The notes: generated by a model from the letters alone, not told the origin. DNA of 64,000 bases from Plectrocnemia conspersa (GCA_009617715.1 VTFK01000167.1:310001-374000), one strand, 5' to 3'. Counted from the first letter of the stretch, positions 26,501-39,929 are shown. Translations and numbers: made by a program.

Positions 26501-27699
26501 ATTAATTTTTTATTTTTTATATGTAAAAATAAGTATTTTTTTATTTCGATATTTCCATATAAATAAAACATACAATTGAATAGTATAAATTAAAAATAAT
26601 ATACGTATTTAATAACACAATTACAAAATCAGCTATAATAAGTTGAGATGGTCAGTTTAAGCCAAGGAAATATATTATATTATATACATATATACTAAAA
26701 GATTTTACCAATATTTTTTGATAATAGCTTAACATATCAAATTAATCAAAAATTATAAATCTTAAATTATTTCTACCTTTCAATTGAAAAAAATTGTATG
26801 TAAAATATTTCGAATTATATTTATATACAACACAGCAATTCAATGAATATTATATATAAAAAAAACATAGTACTTCTGTTACATTTTTTTGTATGGCAAA
26901 ATTGAGCGTAATTATATTTTCTCTTTTTTTATCTACCTGAAATAAACGTACATTGCAAAACCTATTTGCAGTTTTACCTTAAAATATATGCGATTAAAAT
27001 TATGATTAAAAGCGAGAGACAAGGAGCAATTTATTTTTTCACTGTGATGTTGCTATTTCGTTCATCACAACAATTTAGAACCGAAATCTACTGAATCATT
27101 TAAACAATTGACGCTTTAAAATAAAAATTTATACGTTATAAATTCAAAAAACTAAATTAAAATGAGAAAAACGCCAAGAGGCCTAGTTTTCATCTAAAAA
27201 TGTAAAGGATAGAAACATATATTTATATTTTTGAGTGCTTGAATATTTATTTTTTGTCTAGAACGAATTAAGGAATATAATACAAATGTACAAGTATACA
27301 TAAATAAAATTAAAAAAATGCTGATTTTAAATATCTACATTTTTTTTAATGTTTAATCTGTATTTTTTCTATATCCTATTTTTGAATGTTTTATATATAT
27401 TTTACGTAATTTTGTATATTTTTTTCTTTTATATATTGCAATATATAAAGACTTTAATATATTTTATTATTATTATTAAACTAAATCAATACCAAAATAT
27501 ATCATTTCAATAAATATAAAAAAAATATATTGTGGCAACCGTTACCACGCTAAATGAGATAACACTGCTTCTCTGAAACAAATTTATTTTTCCGCTAGAC
27601 ACCTACGGATTTGCGACCATGCTCAAAGCAGTGAATATGTTATGAATAAAAAATATGATATTATGCGGATATTTATTTTAAGAGTAAATTTTTTAAGTA

Positions 27700-28030
27700 A
27701 AATTAAATTTAATGGTTAAGATGTATCGATGAATCTTTATTCAAATATTTAAATACATAATACATTCACCCATTTTTTATTATTTACTATTCCATATTCA
27801 ACTTTTTTTAGCTATTCATAAACAATTAATTTATATTTGTAGTAGAAAATATCTATATATACATATATAAAAAAATATATCTTTCGGGAGTAATTTGATA
27901 AATATAATTTAATTTAATGATTATGTTATATGGATGAATCGTTATTCAAATATTTGAATACATTATATATTTGCCCATTTTTTAACTATTTGTTATTCAA
28001 ATATTTTTTTAACTATTCGTAATGTTTGTG
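27700..28030. repeat. degenerate tandem duplication, about 205-bp period
   Basis: GATGAATCTTTATTCAAATATTT (near 27728) recurs as GATGAATCGTTATTCAAATATTT near 27933. Both are followed by AATACAT..., a CCCATTTTTT block and a stretch ending AACTATTCGTAA or GCTATTCATAA. Only two copies are visible. Confidence 0.6.
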
Positions 28031-28077
28031 ATTTTCCAATTTTTAATAGAACTAAAAACTGATCAACTAAGTACACA

Positions 28078-28600
28078 GTTGTGTATTATTTGTATATTAT
28101 AACACAATTAGGAAATTTATTAGCTATGGCTATAAAAAAATAAGCAATAAACAAAAAAAAACTTTGTAACTGCCGAAATTCCATAAATTACTCGTATTTT
28201 TCAGTTATTATTGTACAACTATAGATTTTTTCAATGGCTGATTTATAATTTGTTTTTTGAATATAAGTCCAAGTAAAGGTGTCTGTTTATATTTATATTT
28301 TTTTATTTCTAATGGTACATAAACCCGACAAACCCTAAAAACAGAATTGTGTATTATTTTTTAGTTTTGTGTATTTTAACAATGATTGGCGAAAAAAAAA
28401 TATTTTTTCGCCAATGTACCAATGTATTATTTAATCATATTTGGAATTGATATTAGGTTTGTAACACCCATAGCCATAACAACCAATAACCGACAAACAA
28501 AATAATAAAAAAAAACGCTTTGTAACTGCGGAAATTCAAGAAAAGATTCATATTTCCAAGTTGGACTATTTCAATAGCTATTCAACAATACATCTATTCT
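28078..28600. repeat. degenerate tandem duplication, about 356-bp period
   Basis: CTTTGTAACTGCCGAAATTC at 28162 recurs as CTTTGTAACTGCGGAAATTC at 28518. Both are preceded by AAACAAA-rich sequence and TAGCYATGGCTATAA/ATAGCCATAACA-like text and followed by TCATATTT/TCGTATTT and TTTCAATRGCT. A GTGTATTATTT block also starts each copy. Confidence 0.6.
28385..28415. repeat. short perfect hairpin (13-bp arms)
   Basis: ATTGGCGAAAAAA and its exact reverse complement TTTTTTCGCCAAT are separated by about five bases. It lies inside the 28.1-28.6 kb duplication, in the second copy only. Confidence 0.7.
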
Positions 28601-29383
28601 AAATTACTATGAATAATGGTAATTATGGTGAAATTTCTGTATAAAATATAATTTATACTATTTTAATTATTAAATAAAAAAAATATTCTTTATACTTTTA
28701 TTGGTATTTTCATATACGAATACATTAGAGTACTTTATCGTTTACAATTCAAAATTCGAAATGTTTAAAATAGCGAATATTTGGAAAATCTATCTGTAAC
28801 GCACGAGCGTATTCCTGGAAAAAATATTTTTACAGATATTTCGCTCATAAATCAAATAGTGATTTACTACAAGCGAATTTAAGTGTGTTGATTTTCAAAA
28901 ATATTTTTTATAAACATTGTGCAAGATGTGACGCAAAAGCAAATATTCCTGTACCAAAACTGATTACGTATAACTACATACATTTTTTTATATGATTACT
29001 GAAAATAACTATATTCTTTCTGAAACAAGATTTTAACATTTTTTTGTATCTCTAATTATAATAAGAAATATTTCTACAAACTGAGATACAATATTATCGT
29101 TCTACATTTTAGTACACTTCATCACAACTTATACGTTAATTACCTGATTTTTTTCTCCTAAAACAATTTTCAAATGTATCTTTTAATATTATAAATTACA
29201 GAAAATTATTTAATAAAGATCGTTCAAATGTTTTAATAATGGCAGTAATGGTGACTACTAATCATATTGTATAATATATAATATTCCCAGACCTTAGTTT
29301 AAGTTATGGTATTGTTACAATATTTTTTCTTAACTGTTGATAGTTATTCCATTGTAACTAAATATACAATAATTATAATATAG

Positions 29384-29494
29384 TTCAAGGCTACTCCAGA
29401 GGCATTGAAAAAGGAAGACAAAGAAGACCCAGAGGTTGCAGGTGTTAAATTCCCAAGAGACAGAGCTCCCAAGGGTTTTGATTTTCCATCTTAA
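29384..29494 (+). CDS. unidentified 36-codon coding-like fragment ending in a stop
   Basis: After an AG at 29382-29383, one frame reads FKATPEALKKEDKEDPEVAG, then VKFPRDRAPKGFDFPS and TAA at 29492. Composition (balanced codons, many charged residues, few of the AT-driven Lys/Asn/Ile/Tyr codons) differs sharply from the flanking AT-rich DNA, so it looks like genuine protein-coding sequence. The preceding sequence is only a weak acceptor (few pyrimidines). It could be the last exon of a plus-strand gene nested in the intron, or a 5'-truncated retrocopy of a gene elsewhere; no poly-A tail or polyadenylation signal is evident just after the stop. I do not recognise the protein family and assign no function. 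Confidence 0.4.
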   Translation, partial: FKATPEALKKEDKEDPEVAGVKFPRDRAPKGFDFPS

Positions 29495-31897
29495 TTAAAA
29501 ATGTATTGTTGTTCAGCTTACAAACACACGCACATACGAAACAAGAGGACACTATTATTATAGATTATTCTCAAACAAACATAATTTTGTTAACCGAAAA
29601 TCAACAAACGTACGTCGAGTTAATCAAAGCTCATTCTGCCGATATTGACTAAATTAACCAAAGTATCTCAGAATGGCAACGTTTCGCATACATAAACACA
29701 TAGACACGCGTTTTAAACAATAGTGGAACAATTATTCACGCACAGTTGCGAGAGATAACTGTTTTACTATTAAAATATTTACTTTTCATCGCATTATGCT
29801 ATTGGACCGATAGTGTAGCGCCTGGGGAAATTTTGAAACTTATCCACGCTAACCAGCCGTTCTTAGCCCATAGGTATGTATTTATTAACATACGTGGATC
29901 CTCACAACGAAATACTATGGCTTGCATACATACACGTGTGTAAATAGCTTTCAAATTAAATACATACATTCGTATTGAATACAACGACCTGCCATGAATT
30001 ATTCACTTTTGGCTTCCTATGGGAGTGAGCTCTCTTCTATACATAAAATATTTCCAGGTAATTGTGAAAAATTGAGCCTTTATAAAGGTTTAGTCGCCGT
30101 ATATATTTTTTTTTCATCAAGAAAGGTTCTTATGAAGCAAGTCTAGTTATAGTATATGTATGTGTTACATAAGCCTCTTTTTCTAATTATTTTTTAAATA
30201 TTAAAGACCGCAATATAGATAAACTAACAATATAGTTAAGATGTCAGACAGACAAAATATATTATTTCTGATTATATCGAAGAGAAAGAATGTATAAAAG
30301 AAATTTCATCTTACGTAGAAAATTATATTTCTATTGCAGTTCAACTACTGAAAATATATTTAAAATACTGAGATAATGGTGATGGTTAATACTTGGCTTT
30401 AAATAAGAAGTATGATGTTTTTTGAATGGCTAGTAAAAGGACATAAAATTTACAGTAACTAAGAGATACGATTTAACCTAATGTCAATCCTTTTTTCAAA
30501 TATGTTGTAATGATATAAAAAATGTAAGATAACTAACATAAAATGTTATAAAAAAATTAGAAACACTAATCATACTATATGAATTCTCGACAAAAACGTT
30601 AGTAAACATACTCTTGTCTTGTTGGCTGCATGTTGTATAATATATTACATATTATTTAATCAGTCTTTAACTATTGTTCTTAGCAAATTGAGCCTAAAGT
30701 CTAAACTCTAAAGCGAGCGTGTATGATGTTTATTTATCATTATATATTATGCGATGGAGTATCAATTTTCGCAAATCCCGCCTCTATCTCGTCACAGTCA
30801 ACAGTGTTCGACTTGGGCATAAAATTAGGCTTTTCGCTTTTATCTTGTTATATTCAAACGGATTTAAGCTACAGGCATATTAAAGTCAAGCTATTCCGTC
30901 GTACATGTGTACATATACTAGGAACTCCACTGAGAAAATCGTGTAAATCCTTGTTTCAATTTATACTATTCGCAGAAAATTTATGTATAGCACATAATAT
31001 ACACACGTGATGCTGTATTATAATATAAACGAAATATCACACAGGGTACTTTACGGTTTGTATTTAATTATTATACGGCAGTGTTCGAGTATATTCACAC
31101 AAATTTAAAGTTTACCGTTGCCGATCAATGTTTGTATGTGAATTAAAATTAATTGAAATAATGTTAAGTATAGTTTGACACTTTACTCTGAACTATGGTT
31201 TTATGCTATCTATTTATTTAATCTTGGCGAAAGTAATAAACTATGTGATTTCTTTTTCAAATAAGGATTTAATACATTGCTTTAAAAGAAGGTAAGCTTT
31301 CGTGAACTCCGGCTTCATTATTTATTCAGCAGTTTTGTATTAGATACAGTACACACTTAAATAATTAGAAACAACAACAAGTATCTTGCAATGTCTAGAG
31401 AGTAAAAAATAAAGCAAATTTAAAAAGCAGTGCATTTTGATGTTTAAAAAGATTGACGCAAAAGATTTACAATTAAATTAGGTTGTTATATTTTAAATTT
31501 TGCTTTCAATTATAATATATTGTAGCAAATAAAAGCTTTATTTTGTATGAGCTCAAAGTTAGTAAAGCAGAAACAATGCTTTTTTACCTCTGAGATAAAG
31601 CATGGGATTAATTGTCCAAATACAAAACATACATTTAAGACCAAATGTGAGCGTATATTAGGCAATAACACAAAATTTTTAGTAAAACTGATTGAGGAAA
31701 TGAAATCGCATATTAAAAATTAGAAAAAAATAAAATAAATACCATTAAATTAAATTATATTGCTCAGTTTTTTTAATTAACCACACAATTTATAAACATT
31801 CCAATAACAGAAGTAGTTTAAATTTTTAATAATAAAAAAATTCTGTCTTAATTCAACTTATTTCATCATTAATACAAAAAAATACAAATAAATTTAA

Positions 31898-32870
31898 AAA
31901 GCACCCATTAGGTAATTGTTGTCCCAAAAATTAATAACACGTTCATTAAAGCTAATCTTGGCCTAAAAATCCAAAAATAATTTGGGTTCAAAATAATGTA
32001 CTTTTGAATATACCGTTTATAGAAAAATAACAGTTACCTACTAAAATTACACAGGAAACAATGACATGTGATAGAGATATGATGCAAAAGAAAAAATTAC
32101 ACGGGAAAGAAATTTCAAATGTAAAAATTATGCATGCAGTAAATTAATAAAAAAAAATACATATAGTAATGAAATAAATATTTTTTAAATATTATCAAAT
32201 AGAATTAGTATTTTATATATTAATTATTTGCCAAGGACCACTTTTTAATTTGGTGTTTTACATTTAAACGTAATATTTTTTTTATATAGTCGTAATATAA
32301 ATTGAAAATTGTGTTAATTAAATTGAAAAAGCACACATGAGGTGATCGTTGTCTCAAATTTTGATAACAGTTAATGGAAGAGCTTAAAACTAAAGTTAAA
32401 AAATCTTCAAATATTCAGCACAAAAAAAATTGTATGAAAATTAAATTAAATAAATCTCAAAGATTTTTGGATACAGTGATACATAATCTTTAGATAAAAA
32501 TAATATACTTTTGTACATAGAAAAATAATGGTTACCTGATAAAATTACACAGGAATCAATGACACATGATAAAAACGCAAAAAAATACACACGCAGTACA
32601 TTTTACAATTAAATAATTTCACATTTTTCAGTAGTATGTTCAAGTCTTTCAGTGTGAATATAAAATATCAAAAGCGAAATTAAAAATGTATATTTTTTTA
32701 TTTAAATATTCTATTAGTAATAAAAAATATTTTTAAATATTACTATATAAAATATAATTAGTATTTCGCATATTTAATATTTGGAATGGATCACTTTTTA
32801 ATTTAATGTTTTAAATTTAAATATTTTTTATATAGTCGTAATATAAATTAAGAGTTGTATCAATTTTGTT
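31898..32870. repeat. tandem duplication, about 430-bp period
   Basis: AAAAGCACCCATTAGGTAATTGTTGTC at 31897 recurs as AAAAGCACACATGAGGTGATCGTTGTC at 32327. Both copies go on with a run of matches: TACTTTTG, then GAAAAATAA, GTTACCT, AAAATTACACAGGAA, CAATGACA and TGTGATA/CATGATA. They end with CACTTTTTAATTT and TATATAGTCGTAATATAAATT. The second copy has insertions making it longer. About 75-80% identity by eye. Confidence 0.75.
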
Positions 32871-33858
32871 GACTTTTAAGCTTCCGTTTATTTTTTTTTC
32901 TATTTTGTATGTAAACTTTTTTAGAAATATGTATAGGAAAGAGATTATATCAATTTAAATTACTAGTAGTTTTTTTTATTTAAAATCATTTTTTATCTAA
33001 TCAAATAAAATATATTTATGAAAGAATGAGCAGTTTTGGTTTCGTTTTCGATAATTTATATGCACACAAAAAGGTTTAAATATGTTATTCGATAATGTGA
33101 AATTGGGGCAGTGTAAAATTTATTGTGAATGTAATTTTTTCATAATGTGATTCTTTCCATATGTATTTTATAAATTGTGTAATTTTTACTTCGTAAATTT
33201 TTACCTTGTGAATTTTTTACCATGGGTAACTTTTTTTCTGTAAAATTTTATACTAACACCAAAAATAACACAAAGTCAGATATTAAAATTCTGAATCTCA
33301 TTATTATCCCGGCTGCCACTGAACATGTTATATTCAGTGTCAGCTAGCCTATACCATAATTTACTGATAAATATAATAAATTCGAAGAACTTGTAAATTA
33401 TAATTAATCAAATAAAAAAAAAAAATATAATTAAAACATCTGAAAAATCACTTCCATGTATTTCGGAAAAATATAAAACTAGTTCTTTAACTATTTTCTA
33501 AAATTATATTTAAATAGGAATAATTTCAATTAATAAAAAGTTGCGACATATTTTATTGAACAGACTATAGAATTTTGTAAAGAGAAACAGAAGTCGTGAT
33601 TTAAAATATTGATAATAAATCACAAGAAACCACACTTTTGTCTATCGATCAAGACCACAACATCAAGACTAAATTATAAAATAATTAAGAAATAATTTAA
33701 AAAATATATTGTAAAGGTTGTCTGTTTTTAAACCAAGATGAATAAAATTTAATTACTTATTTTCATTAAATTAATTCAAAAGCACATACAAAAACAAAAA
33801 ATACAAAAGCTATGCACTATTTATTATTTTGGTAACTTTAAAAAATCAAAATAATTAG

Positions 33859-34054
33859 TCACAAAATCGCGGTAAAAAATCTGCGTTAGCAGAGATAAGA
33901 TCAAGACTATTTCAAGATGATGAACCTAAGATCAGACGTCGAAACGTTGATAAGAGAGATGAGCGATAAAAAAAAGCGCGATATGCAAGCCCACGCAACT
34001 CTCAACGCCAAGTACCATATTAAATTTCGCAAAATAAAAATAATCACGCTATAA
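33859..34054 (+). other. overlapping short coding-like frames, unidentified
   Basis: Two overlapping plus-strand frames have unusually balanced codons for this region. One (33859-33969) includes KKSALAEIRSRLFQDDEPK and ends in a stop. The other starts with ATG at 33917 and reads MMNLRSDVETLIREMSDKKK, then RDMQAHATLNAKYH, for 45 codons to a stop at 34052. The second would be helical and highly charged. Only one could be a real frame; the piece could be an exon, a gene-derived retrocopy or a transposon fragment. No splice borders are convincing. Confidence 0.25.
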
Positions 34055-35759
34055 TTTAAAATATATATAATATACCTTGTTATAGTAAATGTGTACTACC
34101 ATTGAAATTATATTTTCAGTAAAATAATATTGCAAAACATATTTACTGGTAGATAGATATTTCTACTAGTGAAAATTTAATATATCTGACGCTACTAGGC
34201 AATAAATAGTGTCTTCAACTGGCACTTGTTAAATCCTGTAACATACCAGCGAATTTCGTTTCAGTTAAATTATATTTTAAGGTGTGCCCCATTATTATGG
34301 CCAAGGCAGTGTATAAACATATATATTTATGTATGTACATACATATGTACATTACGAACAATCCAAAAAAATATATTCCAACAGTATATATCGTTCTTAC
34401 AACAATTTATTGTTACGTCGCTTTTCTAGTCCAAAGAGCTTTACGATCTATTCAGATTCTCAAATTTCCGCTTTTCATCACAACTCGCCCCTAAAAGTCT
34501 ATCTCTCAAGAGGCGAGATATTAATCAGAAATGACAAAAGACGACGTGAATACAAAAACGTACGAATGCCTTATCATATTAGAGCAGACATTCTACGTAT
34601 GTGTGCATCTGGAATATTTTATGAAATGCCATAGAAGGATTTAATTAAACGGTTATACTATGTGTGACGAAAAGAATGGACCTTCGCTGTGTATGGATAT
34701 ATGAAACGGCGCAATCTTTGCGATTCAAGTACGCGTGCTACATATTTGAAAATGAAAAAAAAGGATATTAAAACGATCTAGTGATTCAAGAACGTAGAAT
34801 TTATGGGTTGAGAATAATACAAATGAAGGCTACATAAAAAAAATGTTGAGTAACGCATTTAAAATTTTCTTGGTTAAATAAATAATAAAGAAATTTGCTC
34901 ATGAATTTAATAAACATGGATTATGTATCGTATCTAATATATTCCAAGTACCACTAAATACTAAATATCGGCTTATAAATTATATAAATACATTCTCAAG
35001 GTTCTAATAACATGGTACTCTTTACGGTTGAAATAATATTTTAGTATACTTGTTGATACTTTGTATTTATTGCGGTATTATTTTAATTTGCTATAACAAG
35101 TATTTGCTTATATATATTTGTGTGTATATACAAAAATATTCTTTAAATAAAAAAATATTAGATATTTTCATATGAAAATATTTGTTGTTGAAATTACAAG
35201 GAAAATCTATCCACATAAAAAATGCGTATTTTTTATATTATATTACCTCATATTGAATGCAAAATCAAACCATTTTATTATGTATATATTCATATTACAT
35301 ATACACATGTATGTACCACACCGAAGCTGTAATGCAATAATATTTGATTATTGAATAATAAAACAATAACAAAAATATTATAGCTAATAAATATGTGATG
35401 AAAATGTATGTGAGTTTTATTGGAAAAACAAATTAGGCGTACAGAAATACGTGGAAATATTTTTTTATAATATAAGCTATGTATAATAGACGTGGGTGTC
35501 TTGTTCAAAAGTGTAACAATATTTAGTGAGCTTTAAAGCGTTATAACGTTTCACAAAACAAACAGTGTGAAACGCGAATAAAACCGAGTATAACCAGTAC
35601 AGCCAAAATAAACTTGCAATCTTATACATAGACACAAACACAAGAGAAACGAATAGCTCTACCGAGAACATTTACGTACGAAATGAAAATATACTGGCGA
35701 TATTTCGACAATCGTTTTCAAAATTTGCACACACATTTGTATTTTATGTGTACATCGTT

Positions 35760-35995
35760 AATATGTTGGAAGCGAATTGATAGATATGCTGCAGCGACGC
35801 AGAGGCAATTTCCTCGACGCTTTTTCCAAAGTGAGAAGCGAACGAGTCTTGGTTAAACAAGAACCGTGAATGCTCAGTCGACTGAAAAATTGCTTACAAC
35901 ACAGCCTTTCGAACTGCGTACTGCTGTGCAAACATTAGTCGAAGTTTCAAAGAAAAAGTTTTGCATCGGTCCGCGGATGCTTTTGACGTTTTAGG
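35760..35995. other. GC-richer, CpG-containing block in intron 1
   Basis: About 235 bp with noticeably more G+C than its flanks (for example CTGCAGCGACGCAGAGGC and GGTCCGCGGATGC). No frame gives a family-like protein and no repeat copy was found in the window. It could be an intronic regulatory element. Confidence 0.25.
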
Positions 35996-36504
35996 AACTC
36001 ATTAGTAAATTGAAATATGTAAACAAATACAAGTAAATTTGTTTTCAATTACTTAAAGAAGATTAAATAAATATTGAATTGTATCTAAGATGGTAAAGGA
36101 GTCCAAGAAAGAAGCTTTAAGATATTTAATATTGATAAGGATATCGTCCATATATTTAAAGATTTAGATTTAGATATAAATATTCATAAAGAAATTTTCT
36201 TCTTAAGAGATGAGATGAGCCTTTATTATTGATCGAATAAAACACTTGAGTTAAAGAATAAAATGTTACTGCTGTAAAAAACAAGTTGATAATAAACTAT
36301 AAATTATTTGGAAGGTCTCTAATTAGGTAAGCAACTTATATTTCTTTATTTATTGCAAATTTTCCGCTGCAACATGACAGCCGTTATTTTAATGCATTAC
36401 AACCATGTTAACACAATTAAGTAAATAGTGAGATACCAGACTAAAAGCAGAATTGTTAAATACAACTAATAATAAATATATGCCACTATCACGATATTTA
36501 TTGG

Positions 36505-36680
36505 AGAGACAAGGAAAATCTATAAAAAAAACAAATCTGCAATGATCGATCGGAATTAAAGCTACATAAAAATCACTAATTTCGATATCCCAGATACGAT
36601 ATATTAAATTATATTATCACTGACTTATACCAACGGTCTAGTCTTTAAGTTCCGTCAGCTTTTTCAAGTGTTAAGCGACT
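36505..36680. repeat. dispersed repeat family R1, copy 1
   Basis: Shares AAGGAAAATCTAT, TGATCGATCGGAA, ACTAATTTCGATATCCCAGA-like text, then ACGATA and GACTTATACCAACGGTC with copies at 46865-47035 and 61265-61390. A short dispersed element of unknown class; ends not defined. Confidence 0.55.
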
Positions 36681-36989
36681 TAATATATAACAGAAATAGT
36701 TTAAACAGTAAATTTATTATGAAAGAATATAGTTTAGTAGTTTTTATTTACCTACTATAATAATATGAATATAAGACTTGCTGAAGAATATAAATATGAA
36801 GCTATCTAGCGACAATAAAAAAAACTTTATTAAACAAATATTGTTTGTATTTTATTTATCTTAATGTCATAGCAAATTAACCTAGGTTAAATTAACCGCT
36901 TGTGTAGTTATCAATAAGATTAAAAAAAAAGAAATCTTATTTGTGGTGTTGTAATTCCGATCTCTCAGTTACAATATAATTCAAAACAC

Positions 36990-37015
36990 CATGTGGGCTT
37001 CGAACCTATGACCTT
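36990..37015 (-). repeat. SINE-like B box (GGTTCGAAGCC)
   Basis: On the minus strand GGTTCGAAGCC (37006-36996) matches the tRNA internal B box GGTTCGANNCC. There is no A box at the right distance and no acceptor stem, so this is at most a decayed tRNA-derived repeat. Confidence 0.3.
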
Positions 37016-38524
37016 TAACGCAATAGCATAAATTATACTTAAACCCAATAGCATAAGCTTTATAAAAAAACAGATTATAAAATTCACGGAAAACATTTAT
37101 CGCACTATTAATAGCACATTGTTTATTTAAGTACACTTTAACCCTAGATTCAAAATAAAACAATGTAAAAGATGATCTCTGTTTTTCTTTGTACTTATCG
37201 GACAGTCGCCTACAATTACAAGTGATTGATATTTTATTTGAAGAAAAATTATTAAGCTGCGCGACCACATTTATATTGTGTTTTTATTAAATAAAAATAT
37301 CAGTAAAATGTGTTATAATTTCGGGCAAAGCGGCTAAATATATTCTTGCATTTTCTTTGAGTAAAATATCTAAAATCTACCACTAAAAATAAAATGATCA
37401 TTTTTTAATTTGTTCTGACACAATTTCAAGTAAAATGATAATCTATAAAAAAATTCACCAAATACAATAAAATAATTATTTTTAAACAAAGTATGTTCTC
37501 TCAAGTAAAATGTTAATATAAAAGATTTATTTACGATGCACATCTAAATATAACTCTTATCATTATAGTATTAACCTTAAACTAAATAGCGTTTTATAAA
37601 AAAAAAAAATATAAAAGTTTTACTGATTACTAAGTAATCATATTTAATTTTTTTTTTAAAAAGTAAAATATGATTCTTTAAAAAATATCTAGAAACACTT
37701 TTGACTCGTCAACTAATTCTACTGGTATACTCAGAGGCTGAAGATATTGCCAAAAAAATAAAATCTGCTTTATCGTATGAACTATAAAATATAAAATATT
37801 TAAAATAAATAATCTAATAAAAGTGAAAAGCAACGCGAAAATGGCTGAGCTACATTGTTAAACAGAGTCGCGATCGCGTCCTTGATTCTTTTCTGTCGCT
37901 TTTTTTCATTTATAAACAATATTTTAAATTAGTATTTATTTCAATGTGTTGATTTATTTATTTTCCGTATAAAACATTATCTCGTTTAAACACAAATTTT
38001 ACACATATGCAAGCAATACACATCAGGATAATTTAAATTTCAAATTTCCCAAGTTTCGTATTGCTATGCACATTATGCGAAATTCAAATAGGAACAACTG
38101 TACATTTGAAGCTACGTTTCAAAACATTAGCATAATATTATGCACATACATATCGATACATCCGATTTAATGGGAGACAAATAGAAAAATAAGAAGCGCC
38201 CCGCCGGAGTAAAATGTGCTATGAAACATTTATGAAACTATTAGTTGAAAAAAAAATTTAAAATATAAAAATATTTTAAATAAATAAGTTTTATGTCTGG
38301 ATGTACAGTTTTTTTTAATCTACCATTGTAACCAAACAGGCATATAACGGGATAAATCTGTACATTCTAGGTTAGTCAAACAGATATAATGAATACTTAC
38401 AAGTATAATCCACCAGGCTGAAAGTCTGGAAATTAGTGACATCTATATTATTAATTATAAATTACTATGTGTAATATAGCGCATTTTGCTTTTAATAATA
38501 TCGCACTTTTTAAAACTAAAAATT

Positions 38525-38595
38525 CGAGTGAAATCGAACCCAAAACTTTCGAGTTACTAGTCTAAGGCGTTACAGACTGCGTTATTCAATCGTGA
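38525..38595 (-). repeat. tRNA-derived SINE fragment with A- and B-box remnants
   Basis: On the minus strand TAACGCAGTCT (38584-38574) is a one- or two-base variant of the A box. GGTTCGATTTC (38540-38530) is close to the B box, 33 bp further on, which is normal internal-promoter spacing. Between them is TAGACTAGTAACTCG, an anticodon-arm-like stretch. The A-box context resembles the copy at 21013-21023. There is no proper acceptor stem, so it is not a tRNA gene. Confidence 0.45.
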
Positions 38596-39099
38596 AATAA
38601 TAACAGATTATGTTATTTTTTATTATAAATATTGGTTTATAAATCAAATAGTTCTAGAGCAAAATTCAAAGTGAAATATTCCGATTTATCGTTTAACCAT
38701 TTACATGGCTCTCTATTTAATTCCCAAATTATATTTTATTGATTTATTTAAGCAAAGTATTATAATGGTTTAGATATTAATAATTATTTATATTTGTGTC
38801 AAGTTAAATAAATTTTAAAATCACACGTTATGTTCATAAAGGATATATATTTTAAATCTTAGTGTAAACTATAGTGCATTTAGCGCAATTTATAATGAAA
38901 CTATCTGTCGTTACCTCACTATCGTGAAGTACCAAAGCTAGCGAGTGTGCGGATATCGGACCCTCAACTTTTTTGGGTTTTATTTGTTACTTTTACTTCT
39001 GGTTTAAATTAGACAATAAAAGTATTGTGTATCAGGGCAATTTACGATATAAATGGGAAGAGATCGCAAGTGCGCTCAAACCAAGAACGCAAAAAACAA

Positions 39100-39600
39100 T
39101 GACTTTCGAAAGGTCAGGTAGCGAAACTAACCGCTAAGCTTGGCAAAAAAAGGGACTGCAACATTATTCACTTTGATGCTCTCAAACTTGGACAAACAAC
39201 CAATTCACAATTATGTCGTGAATAACTGGACCAATTAGTGACGGAGATTAAAAAAAAACAACCGCAAAAAATTCATTAAAGATATTATTTTTACACCACG
39301 ATAACGCACGCCCGCATATTGCGAAAATCACTATAAAAAATATCTCGGATGAAAAATGATTCATCATCCCTCGTATTCTCTAGAATTAACTCTTTCTGAT
39401 TATCACCTGTTTAGATCGAAGCAACACTTTTTAGATGGCTAAAATTATAAAATTTTAAACGATGTTAAAAACATATGTTACTAAAATATTTTGACTCAAA
39501 ACCTAGACTTGAAACTATGAAAAAAGGCTATTTTGCAAAATGTAAATTATATTTTAAACCACTAAAAAATAAAAAAAATATAAGCATTCAAATCTTTTAT
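39100..39600 (+). pseudogene. second mariner transposase relic
   Basis: One frame reads IIHFDALKLGQTTNSQLCRE, then after a stop LDQLVTEIKKKQPQKIH. Then HHDNARPHIAKITIKNISDE (from 39294) keeps the second catalytic Asp, and TLSDYHLFRSKQHFLDG keeps the third. YFDSKPRLETMKKG follows near the C-terminus. Stops and frameshifts separate these blocks and the N-terminal DNA-binding part is missing. It is better preserved around its catalytic residues than the 12.4-kb copy and represents a different mariner lineage by sequence. Confidence 0.8.
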
Positions 39601-39929
39601 TTAAAAAACGACATTATTTTTGGTACCCCTATTGTATTGGGCGTAATTGTTCAATTTTTAAATATACAACTAACTATAGGTTTAACATAAAAGGAAAATA
39701 ATCATAGGGTGTATTAAAAGCGCTTCAGATAATGGGGGCTTAAAATATTTAAAAAATAATTGATGGTATCGATTAAAGGACTTAAAAGCTCTTAAGATAG
39801 ATTCATTACCGGGAGCTTTTTGATTGGGAAGTCGTTAAATAATGTTTTTTGAATATATATGTACAATTTTGTGTTTTATTATTAATCTGAATATAGCTTA
39901 TTTATTGATTTTAAATAAAATTTTATCGT

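Noticed and set aside
34226..34634. Overlapping plus-strand frames of 67-101 codons
   Set aside because: Three overlapping frames over low-complexity TATG/TACA sequence, with no motif or codon signal.
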